Positions 23,203 through 34,412 are shown, counted from the stretch's first letter. The stretch is 64,000 bases of DNA from Alisma plantago-aquatica (GCA_963693085.1 OY856409.1:301149558-301213557), one strand, 5' to 3'. A program made the numbers and translations. Notes: a model not told the origin generated them from the sequence alone.

Positions 23203-23365
23203 TCTAGAGAGAAAGGGAATTGTTTATTCAGTGAGTAAAATAGGTTACAGGATAGTCTCTAATATAGCTAATGAGAGTAGAGACATAAGTACAAGTGAGC
23301 AATATGGGACTAAAAGTAAAACATTAAAACAACAAGTAATAACACAGTAACACAGTATATCTATA
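23203..23365 (-). repeat. 5' LTR of the inner Copia
   Basis: 163 bp and 98-99% identical to 17464..17623 (two substitutions plus a 3-bp indel). In element sense it begins TATAGATATACTGTG and ends CTCTCTAGA. The flanking target duplication CATCT starts at 23366. Confidence 0.93.
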
Positions 23366-23370
23366 CATCT

Positions 23371-25880
23371 GTTAAGGGAGTAGGGGCGATTTCACCAACT
23401 CCACATATATCTCTTCCATCCACCTTGTTCATTCCTCATTTTCCTTTCAATTTTTTATCTATTACCAAAATTACCTACTCTCTTCAAGCTTCGATCACTT
23501 TCTTACTAGATAACGTTGTCATACAAGATGTGAAGACGAGGACGATTGGTGAAGGATATTAACTGGCTGGACTCTAGTATCTGCATTTGTCTTATGTTTT
23601 GTGTGTCGTTGCATCACCCTAGGTGGTGCATAATCGTCTTGGTCATGCGTCTTTAAAGAAACTCAAAGTTTTGGTCCCAGCATTGTCTAATTTGGAAAAG
23701 TTAGAGCGAGAGTCGTGTCAGTTTGGTAAACATACCAAGTCTGTATTCAGGTCAAATGAAAGTCAACGAACAAAGTCTTTTTTTGAGTTAGTTCATTCTG
23801 ATATATGGGGTATGAGTTGTGTTACATCAAAATTTGGATTTAGATATTTTATTATATTTGTTGATGATTATTCTTGTGCTATATGGCTTTATTTGATGAA
23901 GGAACAATCTGAGATTTTGTCCATTTTTAAATCTTTTTGTTCTGAGGTAGAAAATCAGTTTAAAAAGAGAATTCATACTATTTGTTCTGATAATGCTAGA
24001 GAATATTTCAGTCATGACTTCACTCATTTCACTTCCACCCAAGGTATCATCCACCAATCATCGGGCCCCCACACTCCTCAATAGAACGGCGTGGCTGAGA
24101 GGAAAATTCAACATATAGTGGAGACAGCTCGCACCCTTCTCCTCCATATCCATGTTCCCAGGGAGTTCTGGGGAGATGCAGTTCTCACCGCCACCTATCT
24201 CATCAACCAGATGCCATCAGCTCGCACCTTTCCAGATACTTCATCCTATAAAACCATTGTACAAAGTTCCACCACGAGTGTTTGGGTGTGCATGTCTTGT
24301 CCATTGTCTTGGCTCAGGTATAGATAAGTTGAGTCCAAAGTTAGTCAAATGCATTTTCTTGGGATACTCTCGGGTTCAGAAGGGCTATAAGTGTTCTAGT
24401 TCTACCTTACATTGTTTCATTCTATCTGAAGATGTCACATTTTTTTGAAGACACGTCCTATTTTGAGGAGAATTCTTCAGTAACCAATAGTTATGGAGGA
24501 ACTTTTACCTCTTCCTATCATTGTCTAGTCTTCTAGCAGTCATGCTTCTACCGATAGCATTCCATTAGACTCCTCTAGACCATCGATCACTCAGGTCTAC
24601 GCTCATCGTACAGGTGCATGTATAGGTAAAGGTGGACAATCTAGTTTTGGAATCAATGTGAGTGGTGCAACAATTCCTTCCAGTTCTACTCCTTCTCCAA
24701 GAGCTTCTTCGCTAGACAGTCAGGTAGAGCCAACTCCATCTCCACCTCGACAAAATCTTCCTATTGCTTTGAGCAAAGGTGTGAGTGAGGTCTTGCACAC
24801 TCAAGAATGTTGCCAATTCAATATTTAACTTAGTTTCATATGACCATGTCTCGCCTTCATATTATGCTTTTCTTTCTTCTCTATCATCTGTCTCTATACT
24901 CTTGTCTGTGTTAGTTGCCCTTGATGACCCAAGTTGGCGTCATGCTATGGAGGAGATGTCAGCACTCTCCCAGAACAAGACATGGTCCCTAGTTTCACGT
25001 CCACTAGGCAAATCTGTAATTGGATGTCGTTGGGTCTACACAGTCAAAGTAGGTGCAGATGGATGTGTTGAAAGGCTCAAGGCACGCTTGGTAGCCAAGG
25101 GTTACACTCAGGTCTATGGTGAGGATTACTCTGAAACCTCTCATGTGGCAAAGAAGGCACCAATACGCATCTTTCTGTCTCTCGTTGCAATTCATTCTCG
25201 GGCACTTCACCGGCTTGATATTAAGAATACATTTCCGCATGGCAATCTGCATGAGGAGGTTTATATGGAGCAACCTCCTGGGTTTGTTGCTCAGAGGGAG
25301 TCTGATTTAGTATGTCGTCTTCACAAGTCTCTTCATGGGTTGAAGCAATCACCTTGTGCTTAGTTTGGTAGATTCAGCAGCTCTTTTTCTAAGTTTGGTC
25401 TGTAGAGTTGCATGATGGATCATTCAGTCTTCTAGAGGAGACAAAGCACTGGGAGCATCTTTTTGCTAGTATATGTGGATGATATTGTGATTACTAGAGA
25501 TGACAGACATGGCATTGCGGAGTTGAAATCTTTTCCAGATGGCAAATTTCAAACAGAAGGACTTGGGTAGTCTAAAATATTTCTTGGGGATTGAAGTTGC
25601 CAAGTCTAAGTTTGGGATCGTGATCTCTCAAAGGAAGTATGTCCTAGATCTTCTTACTAAGACAGGAATGCTTGGGGTCAAGCCAATAGAAACTCCAATG
25701 GATCCTAAAGTTAAACTATCCATGGAGCAGGGGGGATTTCTTGATGATCAATGGAGATATAGACGACTTGTTGAAAAACTAATTTATCTGACTGTCACCT
25801 GGCCCGATATTGCCTTTGCCACTAGTAGTATTAGTCAGTTCATGGATAAGCCCTGTACTGGTCATATTTCATATGGAGGC
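23371..25880 (+). pseudogene. Outer Copia pol (integrase and RT), broken and 3'-truncated
   Basis: Resumes downstream of the inner element. Pre-integrase HNRLGHASLKKLKVL at 23626; integrase core with LVHSDIWGM, CSDNAREYF and, after a TAG at ~24082, [20 protein letters not shown] variable segment follows, then RT: GCRWVYTVKVGADGCVERLK (~25025), LDIKNTFPHGNLHEEVYMEQ, GLKQSPCA, an intact YVDD (~25468), YFLGIEVAKSKFGIVISQRK and RRLVEKLIYLTVTWPD. It ends at ~25880 with no RNase H. Multiple stops and frame changes make it non-functional. Confidence 0.92.
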
Positions 25881-26032
25881 TGACAAATGCGGGGGTGCGG
25901 GGGGGCGTAGCCCCGTGAAAATTTTTATTGGGTCAAAAAATAGGAATAGGATCTGATTATCATAAGTATTAGAGGAGAGATGGACCTTTGGAGGACATCA
26001 AACTGGAACTGGAAGTGTTCTGACTGCTTCCG

Positions 26033-26480
26033 ACACGCCGTGTCTATGATTGGATACGTTGTGTAGATTGTCACGGATGCGAGGCAGACTCCTGATGACA
26101 CATCGTGTAGGATTGTTGACACGTCGTGTAGCTCCTTCACTGAAAACTGACTGATTACTTGCAACACGCCGTGTGAAAATGTGACATGCCATGTCGGATG
26201 TCGGAGGCATGAACTGGATCTCCGCCGACACGTCGTGTTCCAAGTGGACACGCCGTGTATGAAGTCGGAGGCGTGAATCTGCTGTCCGCCGACACGCCGT
26301 GTTCCAAAGATGACATGTCGTGTTTGTTGCGATCTGCACCGTCAGAAAGATTTTTGGAATTGAACACGACGTGTGTTTTGAGCAACACGTCGTGTCTTTT
26401 GCTTTCTGGACGAAACGTCGCGCCGTCAAGGTGACTTCTGGAGCGCGACACGCTGTGTTGTTTGGACAACACGCCATGCC
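26033..26480 (+). repeat. Array of paired palindromes ACACGNCGTGT, ~65-bp period
   Basis: Words matching ACACG(C/T)CGTGT or a close variant start near 26033, 26054, 26098, 26119, 26164, 26184, 26228, 26248, 26292, 26312, 26364, 26384, 26448 and 26469. They form seven pairs with members 20-21 bp apart; pair starts are spaced 65, 66, 64, 64, 72 and 84 bp. The overlapping reading frames rich in Cys, His, Arg and Val are a by-product. No known element feature explains it. Confidence 0.88.
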
Positions 26481-26503
26481 GGCGGCGGCTGATGCACGAT
26501 CTT

Positions 26504-26655
26504 GACGGGAATTAGCATCGTCAAGAAGAAATACCTCGAGAATTAGCACCATGGGTCGACGGGAATTAGCGTCGTCTGTTGTACTCCTTTAATCATATAC
26601 AGAGGTGACTCCTTGCTTGACCACTGTCGGATCTGGACGGGAATTAGCGTCGTCC
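26504..26655 (+). repeat. Three copies of GACGGGAATTAGCRTCGTC
   Basis: Near-identical 19-bp words at 26504, 26558 and 26636. The word can pair its GACG start with its CGTC end, a small hairpin. Weaker relatives (GACGGGAAGGATGG, ~26881) follow. Confidence 0.8.
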
Positions 26656-27247
26656 AGGGTCCCGAGAAGCGGTAGCAGTGGAGTGATGGAGCGGCTGGAT
26701 GCGGAGATGATGGATGGGCGGCGGCTCGACGCGGAGACGGCAGGGCAACTCGACGGTGGAGACGATGGCGGTTGTTGCTGGAGTGGAAGGTAGATCGCTT
26801 GGCATGGCTTCTTCAATAGCGGCGGTTGGAGCTACTTGACGAACAGATCTTGGGGAAAGTAACGACGGACTGATAGATCTGGACGGGAAGGATGGTGCCG
26901 TCCAAAGACTCAAACAGAATGAAAAGGATAGATTGTCGGGAAGGATGGCGCTGGCGGATAGCTTTGGATCGGAAAACATAGATTGTATACCGGGAAGGTT
27001 GGTTCCGGCGTACGGATCTATGTGAAAGTGGGAGAAAGGGCCACGGAGACTGGAAGAGCCTAGCGAGCAGCCGGCCTATGCCATGGAAGAGGCGGCGGCG
27101 GTCGCCTGCAGGCGGGGGTGCTCCCCCTATTGCTCTCTCTAGGAGAGAGAGGGCGATCGGCGGCTAGGGCTAGAAGGAGCGGCCAAGAGAAGAGGGAAGG
27201 GAGGCGGCGGCTAGGGTTCTCTCTCCCTCTCTACTGCTCTGATACCA

Positions 27248-27433
27248 TGTGAAGAAGTGTGTACTATGATGTTGTGTTGTTGTATTCATATGTACACCCC
27301 TATCCTTATATAAGAGAGGAGGCTATTACAATGAGGCACAAAGGAAGCGGACTAACCCTAATGGTCTTTGGGCAACATGCCCATGTAAACAATAGACTAA
27401 TAACCTATTAACTAAATAGGCTATATTCAGACA
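27248..27433 (-). repeat. LTR of the truncated non-autonomous element
   Basis: In element sense it ends CACACTTCTTCACA directly before TGGTATCAGAGC, and likely begins TGTCTGAATATAGCC at 27433. An alternative start TGTATAGAACTATAG at 27470 cannot be excluded. A TATA-like CTTATATAAGAG motif lies inside. Confidence 0.65.
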
Positions 27434-27486
27434 GTTTTATTTGCAGTTTGTATATCTATAGTTCTATACATTATATATATATAGGG

Positions 27487-27884
27487 TAACGATCTAGTGA
27501 GAAACATTCTACGGTGAGAGCATGAGAGGCATTTGAATAACTACAAAGGGATAGCTTGCTTTCAATATCCAACCTTATGGATGGAAAGAACATCATTTTA
27601 TTTACCTTCACACATAAAATCATTACAATCCGATATTTTTTACATGCCCATATTTACAATATACACATTTTACATCCAACGGTCAACCTGAAACTCAATA
27701 TTGCGTGTTGAAAAGTATTCTTTTTTGTGCAGGCATTACATGTCCTACGATGATGAAATTTTGTGGGAACTAATAGGGTATATTTTTAATCCATAAGGTT
27801 AGATTATGAAAAATGTATCATTGTATAAAGTTATTTAAATGCCTCTCATGCTCTCACCAAGATATGTTTCTCATTGGATCGTTA
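27487..27884. mobile_element. MITE with ~57-bp terminal inverted repeats in (TA)n
   Basis: The left end TAACGATCTAGTGAGAAACA and the reverse complement of the right end TAACGATCCAATGAGAAACA continue in parallel through GGTGAGAGCATGAGAGGCAT and ATTT(G/A)AATAACT, about 57 bp with few mismatches. The element is 398 bp and bounded on both sides by short TATATA tracts. No coding capacity. Confidence 0.9.
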
Positions 27885-27895
27885 TATATATATAT

Positions 27896-28315
27896 GGGTT
27901 AGGAAGTGTGTACCGGGTGGTACATGCAACTTATGTGTACCGGCCATTCATATGGCATATAGAGAATTCGCTAATCAAATCCAACCATATGGGTGCAGTC
28001 AAAATTGTTTAGATTAGATGTGTTTAAAATATCACAACCATATCACATGTATATTATGAGATATAACAATATATCATTCGACGGTTCCTGCAATTTCAGC
28101 AAGTTATCGTTGATAAGAAAAAATACATTTTCTTTAACTGGATGATCTGTGAATGCAAGATTGACGTAATATTGTATACACATGTTATCTAAGGGGTATG
28201 CGACACATCCATAAGGTTAGATTATTCTGAAGAGTTGTGCATTCATCATAAATGAAGATGGGTACACATAAGATACATGTACTCAGGTACACAATTCTTT
28301 TAGCCATATATATAT
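27896..28315. mobile_element. MITE with degenerate terminal inverted repeats in (TA)n
   Basis: The left end GGGTTAGGAAGTGTGTACC and the reverse complement of the right end GGCTAAAAGAATTGTGTACC both continue into TACATG and CTTATGTGTACC. It is 420 bp, flanked by TATATA on the left and (TA)n on the right, directly next to the previous MITE. Confidence 0.78.
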
Positions 28316-29104
28316 ATATATATATGATGTCACGATGATGTCACCGAGTTAACCGGTCGACCCGGCGGTTGAACCAGGGACCCATGACCCGAGAGCTCTT
28401 CCAGGTCGACCTCCGGGTCGGATATGAAAACTTTGATGATAAGTCTTTTCCTAGATGACTTGCGAGGAATCTACCACATTCAAGAATTGCACAGAGGAAC
28501 AACTCCCTTAAGTCTTTGGATGGTTGGATCTTGTACTCCATCCGCTTTGTATCTGGTAGATTGTCCCTAAAGTTACATCAATGGTTTCGCCTTGCATAGC
28601 ATGGTCCTAGACACCCATGTTATCGCCTCATCACGATGTTTCCCATCCACTGCAGGACCTTCCTCTTTGGATCCTTTGGTAACTAGAAAGCGACAAGTTG
28701 ACCACTGCAACAGTAGTGAAGAGTGACGTTGTCATCATGCAACGGCAACCTCCGTTTCTTACACCTACATCCCCGTCGAGCAATATCTTTAGTCCTAGCA
28801 AAGGACCAAGCAACTCAACAAGTTGTATCAAATAACAGAGACGACAGTGAAAAGCTTCAACAGTAAAAGCCTCATGTCTTAGTTTTACCTACTCTATTGT
28901 ATTGCATTTTCAATCATCTTCGTCCAAGAATTATGTGCAAGATACATGGAGAGGTGTTTTACGGTCATTGTCCGGCTCACATTTGGCTTGTGTTTTTTAG
29001 GCTGGGGGAGTTGATGCTATGCAGCCCATGTTCTGGCTTAAAGACCGCCAAGACCGTTTGATTATGTTTCGATTAATAATTCTAACAATTTCAATGTTTG
29101 TTAT
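28316..29104. other. Non-coding DNA with an AACCGG-rich transposon-like end
   Basis: After a (TA)n tract, GTTAACCGGTCGACCCGGCGG and following GC-rich words, ending near ATGAAAACTTTG (~28434), resemble the right end of the hAT-like element at 55350-55538. No partner left end was found. Further right, CTGGGGGAGTTGATGC (~29000) looks like a polypurine tract plus LTR start, but nothing else supports an element. No gene seen. Confidence 0.4.
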
Positions 29105-31312
29105 GATTTGGTTCTTTAGTTTTTTTTTTTTGCATAACAAAACCAAGATAGCAAGGTAAGTCTTAAAGGAGAAAAGAAATCGACCTTTTATGATAACTCA
29201 TCAAAGAGGGCACTAGGAACTTGGATTTGATGTTAACACTGTGTCATAATATGAGCTCACGCATAACAAAAATTGCGAAAGAGGTTCTAGGGGAATCCAA
29301 AGGGAATGAAAGAAACTTGGTGGTGTAATGAAGTACATAAGGCTATTAAACTCAAAAGGGAGATTTATAGGAGCTTGTCCAGATCTTGAGATAATAAAAC
29401 TCTTTCGAGATACAAACAATTAAAGAAAGAAGCTAAAAAGATTGTTCAAGAGGCAAGGTCTAGATACTTTGAAGAAATTTATAAGAAGTTGGACATAAGA
29501 AAGGGGAGAAACACATATATAATGGCTCATACTATAAAAAGGAAAGGAAGAGACTTGTGTCAAGTAAAATGCATGAAAAATGAAGATGGTAGAGTATTGG
29601 TGAAGGATGGTGATATCAAGAACTAATGGAGAAACAATTTTCATAAGCTTTTCAATGGAGACATTGTTAATCATGTAATAGACTCATGTGACACGCATAC
29701 AAGAGATATCATTTACACATGATGGGTTTCACTTTTTTAGGTCAAGAATGCTTTGAAAAAGATGAAAATAAGAAAGACATGCGGACCAGACGTTATTCCC
29801 ATTGATGTATGGAAGAGTATGGGAGATGAAGGAGCTATGTGGTTAACAAATTTCTTTAACAAGATTATGAAGATCAAGAAGATGTTGGATGTGTGGAGAA
29901 ATAGTATTATAGCCCCCATTTACAAGAACAAAGGAGATGTTCTGAGTTGCACAAACACAGAGGCATCAAGTTGATGAGAACTATGAAGCTTTGGGAAAAG
30001 ATTATTGAGCAAAGGCTAAGATCTATAACGTAGATATAAGACAACCAATTTGATTCAATGCCAAGAAGATCAATAACAGATGCCAATTTTCCGATGAGGA
30101 GGTTCATGGAGAAGTATAGAGAGAGCAAAAGATAACTTCATATGGTTTTTATTGATTTGAAAAAGGGTTATGATCGAGTACCCAGGGAAGTGTTGTGGAT
30201 GGTTTTGGAGAAAAAGGGTGTGTCAATCCAATACATTAACTTGACTAAAGATATGTATGATAGAGTGCAAGTGTGAAGACTCTTAGAGGAGAAACACCAA
30301 CATTTCCTATAACAGTTGGGGTACATTAATAATCAACATTGAGCCCAAATCTGTTTGTTCTTGTTATGGACGAGTCGACAAAGCATGTCCTGGATGATAT
30401 TCCTTGTTGCATGTTATTTGTTGATGATATTGTGTTGATTGATGAAACTAAACATGGATTGAATGATAAACTTGTACTTTAGATAAATGTGTTCGAATCA
30501 AATGGATTGATGATTAATATGAGCAATATTGAGTATATGTATTGCAATTTCAGCCAATCTAGAGTTGTAGATGTTGGGGCCAAGTTGGACAGAGTGGGCG
30601 TACCAAAATGTGATTAATTTTGTTACTTGAGTTTTATTATTCAAATGGATGAGGATGTTCAAGAAGATGATTCTCACAGGATCAGTACAGGATGATTTAA
30701 ATGGAGTGTAACTAGAGCATTATATGACCAGAATATCCTTCTCAGATTAAAAAGTAAGTTTTATAGAACAGTTATACAGCCAGCCATGTTAAATGGGAGT
30801 GAATGTTGAGCGGTGAAGAAACAAGGTCTTAACCAGTTGAATGTGGTCGAGATGCGTATACTGAAATGGATGTATGGGAAGACAAAAAAGATCACTTGAG
30901 AAATGACTATATCAAGAACTTGGGGGGTGGCGAGTATTGAGGACAAGTTGTGTGAGGGCATAGCCTTTTTAATTTAGTAAAGTCAATAGGGTTTCAAGTC
31001 ATTAGTTATAAATACCCAACCTTGAGGGTATTGTCTTGGCAGATGAATTAGATTTCAAATAATGACTCTTTTCCATATTCTTCCTCGACCTCGTGATGTG
31101 TGGCATCACCAATAACTTACTCAGAAGTGAAAGATTATAGAAACATGTACACAACTGGTTGGTAGTATTAATAGCAATTGATCCCATTTTTCTGAATTTT
31201 CTCATTAAAAAGTCATATGGCATGAATATGCTTTGAATCAACCATCTCTTTTTCTTAAAAGGACCAATTGGAGTTATAGCCAACCTTAACATGGTTCAAA
31301 TTGAAGCTTAGA
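29105..31312 (+). pseudogene. Second LINE copy, dead, with replaced 3' segment
   Basis: Colinear with the LINE at 8896..10694 and longer at the 5' end (ETWW-type region near 29310). Recognisable pieces: LKKEAKKIVQEARSRYF (~29425), GPDVIPIDVWKSMGDEGAMW (29785), WRNSIIAPIYKNKGD (~29895), [20 protein letters not shown] (~30170), an F-x-DD box CMLFVDDIVLI (~30405), MRILKWMYGKTKK (~30855), and the terminal GAAGCTTAGACGATGATGA. Several frameshifts and stops are present. Between ~30961 and ~31280 the expected ~220 bp of LINE are replaced by unrelated DNA. Confidence 0.88.
30961..31280. other. Unrelated ~320-bp segment replacing part of the LINE
   Basis: LINE homology breaks after GTGTGAGGGC and resumes at ACATGGTTCAAATTGAAGC. 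The replacing DNA contains TTATAAATACCC and, on the other strand, an AATTGGTCCTTTTAAG stretch. It may be a fragment of an LTR element or filler DNA from break repair. No duplication flanks it. Confidence 0.55.
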
Positions 31313-33810
31313 CGATGATGACGTACAATTACCCAAATTATGAGCCAAAAGAGCAGGTCATACCCAAGTACATCTAATATATATATTTTTGTATGTAGCA
31401 CTACCCATCCTTACAACCTTTCCTCATAACATCTCCCCACCCCACGCTCAAACATTGGTTTCCTTAACTATGGAAATAGCAAACTAGGAGAGATTTTGGT
31501 CTACTTGAGAAGACTACAATTTCTCTGTTTTTTTAGAATACTCCATAAACACCAATACTTCATAAAGCAACATCAAAGACCACCTAGGAGGAACGGACAC
31601 TTCCCAAAGGTTGACGTGTCGTATTTGTATTTGTGTCCAACACAGAACATGCCATAGCCACCCGTGCGCACGTGTTCGTGTTTGTGTCCAACACAAACAC
31701 GCCATGGACATGCATGGACAAGTGGCGGACACCGCTTCGCCATGTCCAGTTTCTTTTTTTTAATTTGGAAGATGGACACAGCCGGCCCATCCCACGTAAC
31801 AGCCAACTAAAAAGAAAAGAGAAAATAACATCCAACCCCTGGACTCCTCGACCAAACCCCAACTCCTCACGAGAACCCTCATCCCTGCCCTAGAGAGGTG
31901 ACCAACAAGCCTTCCCCCTCTAATTATTGATGTCCCTGAAGAGAAAGAAACAACTGCCTCTTACAACATTTGTTGTAGCCTTGCAGGTAGCAACTAGGTG
32001 TTGGAGCAGCTGAGAAGCTGCTGCAGCAGCAGCCACTAAGAGCTGAAGCCGCCATAAGCAACAATCGCTTGAAGAAAGAGCCAACACCAAGAGCAGTCAC
32101 AAGCAACAACTTCCTTCCCCATAGGTAAGCCCTTTCCTCTTCTTCATCTGGTTTATTTTTTCTTATTCCTTTTCTCCCTCTTGTTCTTCCTACTTTGTTG
32201 GTCCTTCAAAGTTCCACTCTTCCTACTCCATCAGAAGCTTTCCCCCCTCCTTTTCCTCCTCTACCGACATGAAATCTTATATTATATTTGTCCTCTTCTC
32301 TTTATCTTGTGCTCCTACATCACCACCATCACCAACGTCATTATACCCAAGGAATTAAATGACCGATACCGATGCCGTTTCGACAGCTTGGATATAGATA
32401 TTTACCAGTATACCGACGAAAATATTGATAGATGCAATCCTGGCCATATCGACGCCAAAATGAACGAATTAAATCATGAAATTTTACAAGTGTGATCTCT
32501 ACACCTAAATGCATCGTTTTATGCAATAAAATTCTATAACAGGTATTTTTTTTGGGGGGGTGTTGTCCATCATGTGGGAGGTAGGGAATCTATATTGTTT
32601 TCTGCAGATTTCGATGAAGGATTTTGATGACAAAATATTGAAATTAAGATTTGGAATTTTACTAGCACAATCCATAAACATAAACACACACTTATGCAAT
32701 AATATCCAATTTACAACACATGAATAGCATAGTAATTTACTAACTCATATCAGTTGTATGTCGAGTGATACACTGATTATCCATACAATATTGAGTTGAT
32801 ATGGTTGACATATTGCTCCCATGACATGTACATTATGTAAGGTTGGTGATATGAAGTTATGTGTTGCTCAAACACGTCATGTACAATACTATATAAGTGT
32901 ATAATACTCGTTCGTATTATGTAATTAAACACGATATGTTTTAGAAGTTTACAGTACTATGTCTCCATATGCATCATATTAGATTCTGAAATAAAATATA
33001 CACCAGGGCTTTCTATTGCTCTTCTTCAATGTGTGACTTTGACAATTAACTTCATGACTGTCAAGGAAGTTAAGCACCATCACTATTGTGACAGCTTTTC
33101 TCCGTTGTTGTTTGTAACCACATGATCTTGATATGCGGTAATGAGTTTCTCCATGGATTATGCACAATAGCGGGATAAGTATAAAAGCCATTATTACCAT
33201 GCCCACTATATGCATGTCATGGGGATGCGATAATATAGAAGTGTAGTTAACATGTCAACCATGTCCATGTTGTGCGATATATGTAGCAAGTGTCATATAT
33301 AAACAAATATAAGACTAGAAAATTACAAAATCTATACTTTTTTACAATATTTGTTTGTTGAGTTGGAAAGTAGTGCATTTTCTTCCTTTGTATGATAAAA
33401 ATACTAGTAAGAAGAACATATGTATACTAATTAGCTTACTACTAAAAATGATAGCAAATTATGCTGATATTTCATGGATTATTTAGGTATATTACTATGA
33501 TTATAATGTAGATTATGAGAAAGTGTTATAGATCTAAGAACACATACAATTAGGAAGACATAAAAAAAAGTAAATGGCGAGACCTTTGCCAATTTAAGGC
33601 ATTTTGGGATGAATTTACATTTTAATTGAGATAGATGAAGTGTAAATGAGAGAAATGGTAGAAAACATGAAGGCATACCTTAGATTAGACTTATTTGAGC
33701 CCTAGTTGTCGAAATCTCTTTGCTCCGCCATTTTCTCCTCTCAAACAACGGAAATAGACTCAAGCACGCAAAAAATCGGTATTTCTGTCGGTATACCAGT
33801 ACATTTCATC
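31313..33810. other. Non-coding DNA
   Basis: No gene recognised. A stretch near 31610-31740 repeats GTGTCCAACACA and ACACGCCATG-type words. Around 32340-32470, GACCGATACCGATGCC and TACCGACG words resemble those near 33940, so the two may be ends of one old ~1.6-kb inverted-repeat element; the match is weak. CAG-rich codon runs at ~32010 have no domain support. Confidence 0.4.
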
Positions 33811-33876
33811 GAAATTTGGCGGTATTTGGCGATATTTGGCGGTATTTGGCGATACTTGGCAGTATTTGGCAGTATA
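33811..33876 (+). repeat. 10-bp tandem repeat GGTATTTGGC, about 6.6 copies
   Basis: Units begin at 33811, 33821, 33831, 33841, 33851, 33861 and 33871, alternating GGTATTTGGC and GATATTTGGC with few changes. It is followed by CGATATCGGTATACCGGTCG-type palindromic DNA to ~33990. Confidence 0.92.
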
Positions 33877-34315
33877 CCATCGGTTTACCGATATTTGCAA
33901 TCCCAGTGACACGTTTGTGTGAACCGATGACCAATGTCGTCGATATCGGTATACCGGTCGATATACCGACGATATCGTCGATATCTCTTTCATTGATTAT
34001 ACCTCTCCCCTCCAATACTATTGAATCCCCTCCCCTTCCCTATACTCCACTACTCTGTTGGTATTGTTGTTGTTAAATTGTTGCTATCAAAATTTTATAC
34101 CAACATTTGCCCACAATAAATTATAATGATTTTCCTATCGCATGTCATTTTTGAATACCAAAACATATCATTTTGTATGCTAAATTCAATATCAACTATC
34201 ATAGCAGGTACGAATACGAATGTGAATATGAAGTGGGCTTGATGGTGATCATCGATCGTGCTTGTTATTTAGAATTATGATTTTGTTGTGTTTTACAAAT
34301 AAATTATATACATAT

Positions 34316-34412
34316 ATATGGGATTAAGAGAGAGATTTCTCCCCCCCCCTCTCCCACGCCCGTGGTGGAGGCCGAACGCCCGGGAGGGTGATAAATCAAG
34401 GCGGCAATAGGG
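34316..34412 (-). repeat. Copy of a ~95-bp dispersed repeat next to (TA)n
   Basis: On the minus strand it reads CGCCTTGATTTATCACCCTC then CCGGGCG, CACGGGCGTGGGAG and a G-run with GAGAAATCTCTCTCTTAATC. The same order of words occurs at 46800..46890 on the plus strand. Both copies abut TATATA. It is probably one end of an uncharacterised element. Confidence 0.75.

Larger units (their letters stand above)
17464..23365 (-). mobile_element. Inner Ty1/copia retrotransposon, nearly complete
   Basis: A 5,902-bp minus-strand element inserted into the outer Copia. CATCT occurs at both junctions (17459-17463 and 23366-23370), a perfect 5-bp target duplication. LTRs (160 and 163 bp) differ by two substitutions and one 3-bp indel, so the insertion is young. 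Order on the minus strand: 5' LTR, primer-binding site, gag, protease, integrase, RT, RNase H, polypurine tract, 3' LTR, the order of Pseudoviridae/Copia. At least five stops or frameshifts break the polyprotein, and an 800-bp MULE-like element sits between integrase and RT. Confidence 0.95.
15573..25880 (+). mobile_element. Outer Ty1/copia retrotransposon, degenerate and split
   Basis: A plus-strand Copia element whose 5' LTR ends at 15762 (CTCTAACA) and whose primer-binding site follows. gag and the protease start run to 17463, where the inner Copia (17464..23365) interrupts; integrase and reverse transcriptase resume at 23371 and continue to 25880. RNase H, the polypurine tract and the 3' LTR are missing, truncated where another LTR element begins. 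The LTR start is uncertain: TGCTAATATATAGGGGCC at 15573 is my best guess. Stops and frameshifts throughout make it inactive. Confidence 0.8.
25884..27433 (-). mobile_element. Truncated non-autonomous LTR element with palindrome array
   Basis: On the minus strand, an LTR (27248..27433) is followed by TGGTATCAGAGC (primer-binding site, 27236-27247) and GC-rich non-coding internal DNA. No gag or pol can be read. The inside holds the paired-palindrome array at 26033..26480 and three copies of a GACGGGAATTAGC word. The element stops at ~25884 against the truncated outer Copia; a G-rich GTGCGGGGGGGCGTAGCCCC stretch lies at the junction. No second LTR was found. Confidence 0.7.

Noticed and set aside
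22755..23207. 150-codon plus-strand frame rich in Gly/Arg
   Set aside because: Compositional by-product of the GC-rich leader repeat, antisense to the Copia element.
25998..26552. 184-codon minus-strand frame with repeated HTRRV/HDVS/NTACR words
   Set aside because: Periodicity comes from the DNA palindrome array, is read in several frames alike, and shows no start context or homology I recognise.
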